Assembly: GCF_014873145.1 (NCBI RefSeq)
Contig: NZ_JADBEK010000001.1
Location: forward strand, 4,712,001-4,776,000
From: Nonomuraea angiospora
GTDB taxonomy: Bacteria > Actinomycetota > Actinomycetes > Streptosporangiales > Streptosporangiaceae
DNA length: 64,000 bases
Reading direction: 5' to 3'
Shown: piece after piece, positions 1 to 6,562 of the stretch
Layout: every line of letters starts with the position of its first letter
Position numbering within the stretch: position 1 is the stretch's first letter
The notes under the pieces: model-generated
Told to the model about the DNA's origin: nothing
What the model saw: the letters and a program-made list of their open reading frames with translations, nothing else
The model's database searches: none
Translations under genes and position numbers: made by a program

Positions 1-1
1 C

Positions 2-418
2 ATCGGCCCCGTGGTGTGGGGCAGCGCCGGCGACAAGTCCGAGGCGATCGCCATCAAGGACCGCCAGGACTTCCTCCGCCAGGAGGGCCAGACGGTGTTC
101 CGCTGGGCGACCACCGCGCTCCACCCGGTGGCGCTCGAGGCCTGCGAGCGCGCGGGCGTGGACCCGTCGGAGCTGACGGCGTTCGTGCCCCACCAGGCCA
201 ACCTGCGCATCATCGAGGCCATCGCCCGTAAGCTGGGCGCCGACAAGGCCGTGATCGCCCGCGACATCGTCAACGCCGGTAACACCTCGGCCGCCTCGAT
301 CCCGCTGGCGCTCTCGCGCATGCTGGAGCGCGGCGAGGTCCGCTCCGGCGGTCTCGCGCTGCTGCTCGGCTTCGGCGCGGGGCTGACCTATGCCGGCCAA
401 GTGATCGAGATCCCTTAG
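2..418 (+). CDS. fabH: 3-oxoacyl-ACP synthase III, C-terminal part
   Basis: This is the 3' end of a KAS III gene, cut by the window edge, with about 138 codons left. KAS III starts fatty-acid chains by condensing an acyl-CoA primer with malonyl-ACP in the cytosol. The catalytic His is visible in HQANLRI and the catalytic Asn in NAGNTSAAS; the active-site Cys half lies outside the window. The C-terminus GFGAGLTYAG is typical of the family. acpP follows 76 bp downstream on the same strand, then fabF and a carboxyltransferase, which is the usual actinobacterial fab operon order; fabD would be expected just upstream of the window. Family assignment is firm; the primer specificity cannot be read from this fragment. 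Confidence 0.95.
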   Translation: MGPVVWGSAGDKSEAIAIKDRQDFLRQEGQTVFRWATTALHPVALEACERAGVDPSELTAFVPHQANLRIIEAIARKLGADKAVIARDIVNAGNTSAASIPLALSRMLERGEVRSGGLALLLGFGAGLTYAGQVIEIP

Positions 419-494
419 CCTCCCCCCGCACTTCATCCAGAGCTTGTACGGCACAGCCGTGCAGAAACCAGAAATCAAAAGGAGAACCAGCGAC

Positions 495-734
495 ATGGCT
501 GCCAACGAGCAGGACATTCTTGCCGGCCTCGGCAAGATCATCAACGAGATCACCGGCATCCCGGCCTCGGACGTGACCCCCGAGAAGAGCTTCGTCGACG
601 ACCTCGACATCGACTCCCTGTCCATGGTCGAGATCGCCGTGGCCGCCCAGGACGAGTTCGGCGTCGAGATCCCCGACGACCAGCTCAAGAACCTGAAGAC
701 GGTCAAGGACGTCCTCAACTTCATCCAGGGCTGA
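495..734 (+). CDS. acpP: acyl carrier protein
   Basis: A 79-residue acidic acyl carrier protein that carries growing chains on a 4'-phosphopantetheine arm. The attachment serine is Ser41 in the DIDSLS motif, and the flanking helix reads SLSMVEIAVAAQDEFG as expected. The ATG at 495 is chosen because AAAAGGAGAACC lies just upstream at a good distance; an upstream TTG at 444 would add 17 residues that do not fit the family. It sits between fabH and fabF in the operon. Length and motif match the family exactly. Confidence 0.96.
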   Translation: MAANEQDILAGLGKIINEITGIPASDVTPEKSFVDDLDIDSLSMVEIAVAAQDEFGVEIPDDQLKNLKTVKDVLNFIQG

Positions 735-771
735 CAGAGAAAACCAAACTGACTAGCAAGGAGCGCGAAAC

Positions 772-2004
772 GTGAGTGCGAACCGGGTACGTGTCGTCGT
801 CACCGGGCTTGGCGCGACGACGCCCGTCGGTGGAGACGTCACCTCGACCTGGTCGGCGCTCCTCGCCGGTCAGTCGGGTGTCGAGACCCTCACCACGGAC
901 TGGATCGACACCGTCCCCGTGAAGTTCGCGGGGACGGCCGCGGTGGACCCCACCGAGGTGCTGCCGCGGCCGGAGGCCCGCCGGCTCGACCGCAGTGAGC
1001 AGTTCGCGATGGTCGCCGCCCGGGAGGCCTGGCAGGACGCCGGCGCCCCCGAGGTCGCGCCGGAGCGGCTGGGCGTCGTGGTCTCCAGCGGCATCGGCGG
1101 CATCAACACCACGCTGAGCGCGTACGACACCTACCGGGAGCGCGGCTGGAACCGGCTGTCGCCGTTCACCGTGCCGATGCTCATGCCCAACGGCCCGGCC
1201 GCCTGGATCGGCCTCGACCTGGGCGCCCAGGCCGGGGTGCACGCCACCGTGTCGGCGTGCGCGTCCGGCGCGGAGGCGATCGGCCACGCGATGGACATGA
1301 TCAGGGTGGGCCGCGCCGACGTGGTCGTGGCCGGCGGCACCGAGGCCGCCATCCACGGGCTCAACATGGCGGCCTTCGCCGCCGCGCGGGCCATGTCCAC
1401 CCGCAACGACGACCCGCAGGGCGCGTCCAGGCCGTGGGACCGCGACCGCGACGGGTTCGTGCTCGGTGAGGGCGCCGGCATCGTGGTGCTGGAGTCCGAG
1501 GAGCACGCCAAGGCGCGTGGCGCGCGCATCTACGCCTACTGCGCCGGGGTCGGCTACTCCGCCGACGCCCACCACATCACGCAGCCCGAGCCCGAGGGCC
1601 GGGGCATCATCATGGCGATGACCCAGGCGCTCAACGACGCCGGCCTGACCGGCCTCGACATCAAACACGTCAACGCGCATGCCACCTCCACCCCTGCCGG
1701 CGACGTCGGCGAGGTGCAGGCCGTGGCCAAGGCCATCGGCACCCACCCGCTCGTGACCTCGACCAAGTCGATGACCGGTCACCTGCTCGGCGGGGCCGGC
1801 GGCATCGAGTCCGTCTTCACCATCAAGGCGCTGCAGGAGCGGATCGTCCCCGCGACCATCAACCTCGACGACCTCGACGACGGCATCGAGGTGGACCTGG
1901 TCTACGGCAAGAACCGCCCCCTGCCCGACGGAGACATCGCCGCGGTCAACAACTCGTTCGGATTCGGGGGCCACAACGTGGCCGTCGTGTTTAAGGGGGC
2001 ATAA
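772..2004 (+). CDS. fabF: 3-oxoacyl-ACP synthase II (KasA/FabF type)
   Basis: A 410-residue elongating condensing enzyme of FAS-II that extends acyl-ACP with malonyl-ACP. The Cys-His-His triad is visible: Cys163 in SACASG, His303 in NAHATSTPAGD and His337 in KSMTGHLLGGAG, with the C-terminal NNSFGFGGHN loop. It begins with GTG behind AAGGAGCGCGAAAC. Its stop codon is followed directly by the ATG of the carboxyltransferase gene, so the two are probably translationally coupled. The acpP-fabF-accD order resembles the mycobacterial acpM-kasA/B-accD6 operon. Confidence 0.95.
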   Translation: MSANRVRVVVTGLGATTPVGGDVTSTWSALLAGQSGVETLTTDWIDTVPVKFAGTAAVDPTEVLPRPEARRLDRSEQFAMVAAREAWQDAGAPEVAPERLGVVVSSGIGGINTTLSAYDTYRERGWNRLSPFTVPMLMPNGPAAWIGLDLGAQAGVHATVSACASGAEAIGHAMDMIRVGRADVVVAGGTEAAIHGLNMAAFAAARAMSTRNDDPQGASRPWDRDRDGFVLGEGAGIVVLESEEHAKARGARIYAYCAGVGYSADAHHITQPEPEGRGIIMAMTQALNDAGLTGLDIKHVNAHATSTPAGDVGEVQAVAKAIGTHPLVTSTKSMTGHLLGGAGGIESVFTIKALQERIVPATINLDDLDDGIEVDLVYGKNRPLPDGDIAAVNNSFGFGGHNVAVVFKGA

Positions 2005-3429
2005 ATGACCGTGCTGGACAACGGGGTGGCGGCCGACGGCACCGAACAGGAGCCTGCCGATCCCCGCGATCCAGTCGTCCGCCTGACCGCGCTGCTCGAC
2101 GAGGGCTCGCTGCGGCCGATCACCTCCGAAGACAAGAGCGGCGTGCTGGCCGCCATGGGCCGCGTCGAGGGTGTTCCCGTCGTCGCCTTCTGTAGTGACG
2201 CCCGCTTCCAGGGCGGCGCGATGGGCAGCGAGGGCTGCGAGCACATCGTGCACGCCTACGACGTGGCCGTCCGTGAACGGGTGCCGGTCATCGGGATCTG
2301 GCACTCCGGCGGTGCGCGACTCGCCGAAGGCGTCGAGTCGCTGCACGCCGTCGGGCGGGTCTTCGCCGCCATGACCAAGGCGTCCGGCGTGGTGCCGCAG
2401 ATCTCCGTGGTCGTCGGCCCCGCCGCCGGCGGCGCCGCCTACGGTCCCGCGCTGACCGACCTCGTCATCCTGGCCGAGTCCGGCCGCATCTTCGTCACGG
2501 GCCCCGACGTGGTCCGCAGCGTCACCGGCGAGAGCGTCGACGCCGCGGCCCTGGGCGGCCCGGAGCCGCACAGCAAGCGCAGCGGCGTCGTCCACGTCGT
2601 CGCCAAGACCGAGACCGACGCGTACGTCAAGGCGCGCCAGCTCGCCACGCTCCTCGGCCACCAGGGCCGGGTGCGCACGGGAGAAATCGAGGAAGTGGAC
2701 TTCTCCACGCTGCTGCCCGACTCGGCCAGGCGCGCCTACGACGTCAAGCCGCTGGTCAACGGCCTGCTCGACGAGCCTGGCATCGAGCTGCACCCCAAGT
2801 GGGCGCCGAACATCGTCACATCGCTCGGCCGCCTCGGTGGCCGGACGGTCGGTGTGATCGCCAACAACCCGCTGCGGCTCGGCGGCTGCCTCGACGCCAC
2901 GTCCGCCGAGAAAGCCGCCCGCTTCGTACGTATGTGTGACGCTTTCGGGGTGCCATTGGTTGTCCTCGTGGACGTTCCCGGCTACCTGCCCGGCGTCGGG
3001 CAGGAGCACGACGGGGTCGTGCGGCGGGGGGCCAAGCTGCTGCACGCCTTCGCCGAGGCCTCGGTGCCCCGGGTCACGCTGGTGACGCGCAAGGCGTACG
3101 GGGGCGCGTACATCGCGATGAACTCCCGCGCGCTGGGGGCCACCAAGGTGTTCGCCTGGCCGACCACCGAGGTGGCGGTCATGGGGTCGGTGGCGGCCGT
3201 ACGCATCCTCAAGCGGCGCGAGCTGGCCGCGGCGCCGGAGGAGGAGCGGGCCGAGCTGGAGCAGCGGCTGGCCGCCGAGCACGAGAAGCTGGCCGGTGGG
3301 CTCGACCGGGCCCGGGACCTGGGGGTCATCGACGAGGTGATCAAGCCGGAGGAGACGCGCGGCGCCATCGCCAAGCTCCTCGCCCAGGCCACGCCCGCCC
3401 GCGGCGCCCACGGCAACATCCCGCTGTAG
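2005..3429 (+). CDS. accD6: acyl-CoA carboxylase carboxyltransferase, AccD6-like
   Basis: A 474-residue carboxyltransferase with an N-terminal AccD-like half and a C-terminal AccA-like half in one chain. It moves the carboxyl group from biotin to acetyl-CoA (or propionyl-CoA) to make malonyl-CoA for the neighbouring FAS-II enzymes. Oxyanion-hole type Gly/Ala runs are visible (PAAGGAAYGPALTD in the first half; YGGAYIAMNSR in the second), as is VDVPGYLPG. Length and operon position match mycobacterial AccD6 (about 473 residues, downstream of kasA/kasB). The gene starts immediately after the fabF stop. No biotin carrier or carboxylase subunit is in the window, so those must be encoded elsewhere. 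Substrate preference is inferred from context. Confidence 0.88.
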   Translation: MTVLDNGVAADGTEQEPADPRDPVVRLTALLDEGSLRPITSEDKSGVLAAMGRVEGVPVVAFCSDARFQGGAMGSEGCEHIVHAYDVAVRERVPVIGIWHSGGARLAEGVESLHAVGRVFAAMTKASGVVPQISVVVGPAAGGAAYGPALTDLVILAESGRIFVTGPDVVRSVTGESVDAAALGGPEPHSKRSGVVHVVAKTETDAYVKARQLATLLGHQGRVRTGEIEEVDFSTLLPDSARRAYDVKPLVNGLLDEPGIELHPKWAPNIVTSLGRLGGRTVGVIANNPLRLGGCLDATSAEKAARFVRMCDAFGVPLVVLVDVPGYLPGVGQEHDGVVRRGAKLLHAFAEASVPRVTLVTRKAYGGAYIAMNSRALGATKVFAWPTTEVAVMGSVAAVRILKRRELAAAPEEERAELEQRLAAEHEKLAGGLDRARDLGVIDEVIKPEETRGAIAKLLAQATPARGAHGNIPL

Positions 3430-3443
3430 CTCTCTTCACGAGC

Positions 3444-3650
3444 GGCCCCGCACCGACCATCGGTGCGGGGCCGCTCGCGTACTTCCCAGAAGACCCCGCA
3501 CTGACCATCGGTGCGGGGCCGCTCGCGTACTTCCCAGAAGACCCCGCACTGACCATCGGTGCGGGGCCGCTCGCGTGCTTCCCAGAAGACCCCGCACTGA
3601 CCATCGGTGCGAGGCTGCTCGCGTGCTCCGCGCTGGCCATCGGCGCGGGG
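3444..3650. repeat. 48-bp tandem repeat with GC hairpin in each unit
   Basis: The stretch between the accD6 stop and the DUF3145 stop holds no gene. It is a tandem array: the core ACCATCGG recurs at about 3456, 3504, 3552 and 3600 (exact 48-bp spacing), with a shorter degenerate fifth unit at 3636. Each unit can fold as CCCCGCAC...GTGCGGGG around a 9-nt loop, followed by CGCTCGCGTACTTCCCAG or a close variant. The array lies between convergent genes, so the hairpins could act as stacked transcription stops. Confidence 0.85.
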
Positions 3651-3664
3651 TATTTCGCGTGCTT

Positions 3665-3706
3665 CCCAAGAGGCCCCGCACCGGCGTGGGTGCGGGGCCT
3701 CTTGGG
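3665..3706. terminator. strong bidirectional hairpin terminator
   Basis: A perfect 18-bp stem (CCCAAGAGGCCCCGCACC and its complement) encloses a 6-nt loop. It follows the 48-bp hairpin array and separates the convergent accD6 and DUF3145 genes. There is no T tract, as is common for high-GC actinobacterial terminators. Confidence 0.85.
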
Positions 3707-3735
3707 CGCGGCGTTCGCCCGTGGCGTGGGCAGGG

Positions 3736-4230
3736 TCAGACGGCGGCGTGGAGCCAGCGGACGGGCGCACCGTCGCCCGCGTACCGGAACGGCTCCAGCT
3801 CCTCGTCCCAGGGCCGCCCGAGCATCTTGTCCAGCTCGTCCTCCAGCACACAACGCCCCTGCGCGGCCATCATCATCGCCGCCCGGAGCCGTTCCTCGGG
3901 GATCATGATGTCGCCCGCCGCGCCGATGACCGCGGTGTAGGCACCGAGGGTCGGCGTGTAGGCATGGCGGGACCCGTCGACTCCCGGCGAGGCGTCCTCG
4001 GTGATCTCGAACCTGAGGCGCTGCCAGCCCATGAGTGAGGAGGCGATGGCCGCGGCGATGCCGGCGCGACCCTCCCACTCCGCCTGGGCCCGCACGACAT
4101 TGGGCGCGGCGGGTTGCGGAGTCCACGTCAGATCAACGGGCACGCCAAGGACACCCGCGACTGCCCATTCGATATGAGGGCACAGCGCGGGCTGAGCCGA
4201 GTGGACGTAAAGGACGCCACGAGCAGACAC
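3736..4230 (-). CDS. DUF3145 family protein
   Basis: A 164-residue cytosolic protein that I recognise as the actinobacterial DUF3145 family: N-terminal RGVLYVHSAQPALCPHIEWA, a central WTPQPA and the end EPFRYAGDGAPVRWLH are hallmark stretches. Its function is unknown. It begins with GTG behind GGGAGGT. It converges on the fab operon, and in other actinobacteria a gene of this family is also found near fab genes as far as I recall, which would hint at a link to lipid metabolism, but that is inference. Confidence 0.85.
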   Translation of the reverse strand: MSARGVLYVHSAQPALCPHIEWAVAGVLGVPVDLTWTPQPAAPNVVRAQAEWEGRAGIAAAIASSLMGWQRLRFEITEDASPGVDGSRHAYTPTLGAYTAVIGAAGDIMIPEERLRAAMMMAAQGRCVLEDELDKMLGRPWDEELEPFRYAGDGAPVRWLHAAV

Positions 4231-4405
4231 CGGACCTCCCGTTTCGGTACGAGGTGCGCCTTCCCCAACGGCCTCGCCCCGGGATGATCACAAGTGACTA
4301 GGGAGAGACTACCGTCGGTCGCTATCCGGCACCAGAGGGGGGCCATACCAACTTGGTGCGGGAGTGGCATGTGACAGTTGGACCAGCGGGGAAACATACC
4401 GCCTC

Positions 4406-5419
4406 ATGGAAATTGAATCTGTCGGCGCGTCGCTCATCCGGCCTGGTCAGGTGCTGACCGACCGCGCGGCGCTGTCGGCCGTCTCGCGCTGGACCCAGGC
4501 GGTCTCGGAGGCGGACGGCGTCTGCGTGATCCACCTGTCGCCCGGCGCCGACCCCTGCGAGATCACCGCCGAACTCCGCGATCGGGGCCTGCGGGCATCG
4601 CCGAACCACGTGTTCCGCGGCCAGCCCCTGTTCTTCGGTGGTCCCGCGTCCAGACCCTTCCCCACCCCGCCCATCGCCCACAAGCCGGGGCGCTCCCGCT
4701 CGGGCGTGGTCGTCGGGCTGCTCGACACCGGCATCGCCAAGCACCCGTGGTGGTCCGGCAGCGACTGGTACGGCGAGACCGCCCCGGAGTGCGCCGACGC
4801 GACGGAGGGCGCGCAGGCGGGGCACGGCACGTTCATCGCGGGCCTGCTGACCAGGCGGGCGCCGGGCGCGGAGCTGAGCGTGCACCGGGTGCTCGACGGC
4901 GACGGCATCGGCGACGAGGCGACCGTCGTCCGCGCCCTCCACCGCATGCGCGAGCGCCCCCCGCAGGTGCTCAACCTCTCCTTCGGCGGCCACACCTACG
5001 ACGACCGCCCGCCACCGCTGCTGAGCGACGCCCTCGCCGCGCTGCCCGACACGGTGGCCGTGGCCTGCGCCGGCAACACGGGGTCCGACCGGCCGTTCTG
5101 GCCGGCGGCGCTGCCCTCCGTGGTGGGCGTGGCCGCAGTGGACGCCTCGGAGGAGCAGCGCGCCCCCTACTCCGGCTACGGCATCTGGGTGGACGCCTGC
5201 GCCCGCGGCGACTGGCTGACCAGCAGTTTCCTGGACGGCGGCGACTTCGCGGGATACGCGGCGTGGAGCGGCACGTCGTTCGCCACCGCCCTGGTGGCGG
5301 GCGCCGTCGCGGACGGGGCCAAGAGCGAGCCGGCCAAGGAGGTCGCCAGACGGCTCTTCGAGTCCGAGCGGGCCCGGCAAATTCCCGATCTGGGAGTTCT
5401 GATCCCGGCGAGTCTGTAG
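4406..5419 (+). CDS. cytosolic S8 subtilisin-like serine protease
   Basis: A 337-residue subtilase. The catalytic triad is complete: Asp107 in GLLDTGIA, His140 in GHGTFIAG and Ser291 in SGTSFATALVAG; the oxyanion Asn is in CAGNTGSD. It has no signal peptide and no membrane segment, so it should act in the cytosol; about 70-90 N-terminal residues precede the catalytic core and could act as a short pro-region. The ATG at 4406 was chosen; a GTG at 4364 would extend it by 14 residues. It is the first gene of a four-gene cassette with an ECF sigma factor (73 bp downstream), a small protein and a TPR-CHAT protease. Known family: subtilases are broad endopeptidases. Inferred role: a protease inside a signalling or cell-fate cascade, either activated by or acting on the CHAT protein or the sigma/small-protein pair. 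Confidence 0.9.
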   Translation: MEIESVGASLIRPGQVLTDRAALSAVSRWTQAVSEADGVCVIHLSPGADPCEITAELRDRGLRASPNHVFRGQPLFFGGPASRPFPTPPIAHKPGRSRSGVVVGLLDTGIAKHPWWSGSDWYGETAPECADATEGAQAGHGTFIAGLLTRRAPGAELSVHRVLDGDGIGDEATVVRALHRMRERPPQVLNLSFGGHTYDDRPPPLLSDALAALPDTVAVACAGNTGSDRPFWPAALPSVVGVAAVDASEEQRAPYSGYGIWVDACARGDWLTSSFLDGGDFAGYAAWSGTSFATALVAGAVADGAKSEPAKEVARRLFESERARQIPDLGVLIPASL

Positions 5420-5492
5420 AGTTTACGCTCAGTCCTCAGCCAATCACGGGGAGGCATGATCGCCTACTCGTGCCGGACGGAAGGAGGCCGCG

Positions 5493-6020
5493 ATGCGCGA
5501 TTCAGCGGAGCTGCTCGCAGCGGCGGCCGAGGGCGACCGGACGGCCTGGGACGAGCTGGAGTCCAGGTTCGGGCCGCGCATGTGGGCTGTGGCCCGCGCG
5601 TGCGGCCTGAGCCCCTCCGACGCGGCGGACGCGGTCCAGGGTTCCTGGTTGCGCCTGCTGCAGCACCTCCCGAGCATCAGGGATCCGGCCGGGGTGGGGG
5701 CCTGGCTCGTGACGACCGTGCGCCGTGAAGCCCTCCTGCTGCTGCGCAAGGATCGTCCCGGGGTCTCCTCCTTCGAGGTCGTCGAAGACCCCGACCCGGA
5801 GTCCGCCGTCCTGGAGGCCGACGGCCGCCGCCTGCTCTGGAAGACGGTCTCCGACCTGCACGAGCCCTGCCGCTCACTCCTCCAGCTGGTCGCCGTCGAC
5901 TTCGGCAACCAGCAGATGGCGTCACGGCTCGGACTGCCCGTGGGCAGCATCGGTCCGACCAAGGCCCGGTGCCTGGAAAAACTGCGCACTCTGATCTCGA
6001 TACAGGAGACAGCGCAATGA
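5493..6020 (+). CDS. ECF-type RNA polymerase sigma factor
   Basis: A 175-residue sigma-70 family factor with only regions 2 and 4. Region 2 spans roughly residues 10-80 (DAADAVQGSWLRLLQHL corresponds to the -10 recognition helix area), and region 4 roughly 115-165, with a helix-turn-helix at MASRLGLPVGSIGPTKARCL. GGAAGGAGG precedes the ATG. Its TGA overlaps the ATG of the next gene (ATGA), so the sigma factor and the small protein should be made in step. There is no recognisable classic zinc-binding or membrane anti-sigma factor next to it, so control probably comes from the small downstream protein and/or the proteases of the cassette. Its target promoter is unknown. Confidence 0.92.
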   Translation: MRDSAELLAAAAEGDRTAWDELESRFGPRMWAVARACGLSPSDAADAVQGSWLRLLQHLPSIRDPAGVGAWLVTTVRREALLLLRKDRPGVSSFEVVEDPDPESAVLEADGRRLLWKTVSDLHEPCRSLLQLVAVDFGNQQMASRLGLPVGSIGPTKARCLEKLRTLISIQETAQ

Positions 6021-6463
6021 TCAACGATGAGTATTTCCTGGCAGCCCTCCGGTTGGCCTCCGGGAACGACCCGATCCCCGGCCACGTGTCCGCCGCCGCG
6101 CGCGACGCCTACCGGTTCCGGGTCCCCGGAGGGGTGACGGCCGACCCCACCGACCGTGGCGCCGCCGGCGGCGTACGCGATGACGAAGGCTCCCATCTGG
6201 TGCGCTTCGTCGTGGCGGGCCTCACCTTCGACCTGGAGATCACGATCGGCGACGGGCTCATCGACGTGGCGGGGCACGTCTCCCCGTACCCGGGGGAGGG
6301 CGCGCTCATCGACGTGCGCACTCCCCATCTGACGCTCACCCGGCGGATCGCCGGCTCCGGCGACTTCGCCGCCACCGGCCTGCCGCCGGGCTGGCTGAGC
6401 GTGGTCTGCCACCGCCCCGGCTACAAGCCCGTCCAGACGCGGTGGGTGCGCATCCGGCCCTGA
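6017..6463 (+). CDS. small beta-rich protein coupled to the ECF sigma factor
   Basis: A 148-residue protein without signal peptide, transmembrane segment or cysteine cluster. Residues 1-35 form a predicted helical head (YFLAALRLASG, then VSAAARDAYRFR); residues about 60-148 are a predicted beta sandwich (LVRFVVAGLTFDLEI, DFAATGLPPGWLSVVCH, ending TRWVRIRP). The start overlaps the sigma factor stop by 4 bp. I recall proteins of this outline recurring between an ECF sigma factor and a CHAT gene in actinobacteria, but I cannot confirm that by search. Best guess: an anti-sigma or adaptor protein that holds the sigma factor and is cut or released by the protease(s) of the cassette. The function is not established. 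Confidence 0.7.
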   Translation: MINDEYFLAALRLASGNDPIPGHVSAAARDAYRFRVPGGVTADPTDRGAAGGVRDDEGSHLVRFVVAGLTFDLEITIGDGLIDVAGHVSPYPGEGALIDVRTPHLTLTRRIAGSGDFAATGLPPGWLSVVCHRPGYKPVQTRWVRIRP

Positions 6464-6489
6464 CGCGACCCTGATCCCCTTGCCGACCA

Positions 6490-6518
6490 GCCGAGAGAGC
6501 CGCGTCGCTGCTCTCGGC
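6490..6518. terminator. small hairpin between the sigma operon and the CHAT gene
   Basis: GCCGAGAG at 6490-6497 pairs with CTCTCGGC at 6511-6518 around a 13-nt loop. It lies after the small-protein stop and before the CHAT start, so it may attenuate read-through from the sigma operon into the CHAT gene. The stem is only 8 bp and has no T tract, so termination is uncertain. Confidence 0.4.
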
Positions 6519-6520
6519 CG

Positions 6521-6559
6521 TTTCCGTACCAAGGCACCGAGTTTCCACCCCAAGGCACC
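6521..6559. promoter_or_regulatory. 21-bp spaced direct repeat upstream of the CHAT gene
   Basis: TTTCC-NN-CCAAGGCACC occurs twice, starting at 6521 and 6542. The spacing of 21 bp is about two helical turns, which suits side-by-side binding of a regulator or polymerase contacts. The second copy ends 3 bp before the ATG at 6563 and no clear Shine-Dalgarno sequence lies between. Function is inferred only from position and repetition. Confidence 0.4.
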
Positions 6560-6562
6560 CAT

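Noticed and set aside
721..3411. An 896-codon open frame on the minus strand across fabF and accD6
   Set aside because: It is a shadow of two firmly identified genes on the plus strand; its peptide is Gly/Arg/His/Val-rich with no motif.
3436..3681. Short minus-strand frame encoding a repeated Arg/Gly/Trp-rich peptide
   Set aside because: It is a translation of the 48-bp hairpin array and has no start signal.
3444..3706. Possible CRISPR array
   Set aside because: Units are contiguous 48-bp tandem copies without distinct spacers, and no cas gene is in the window.
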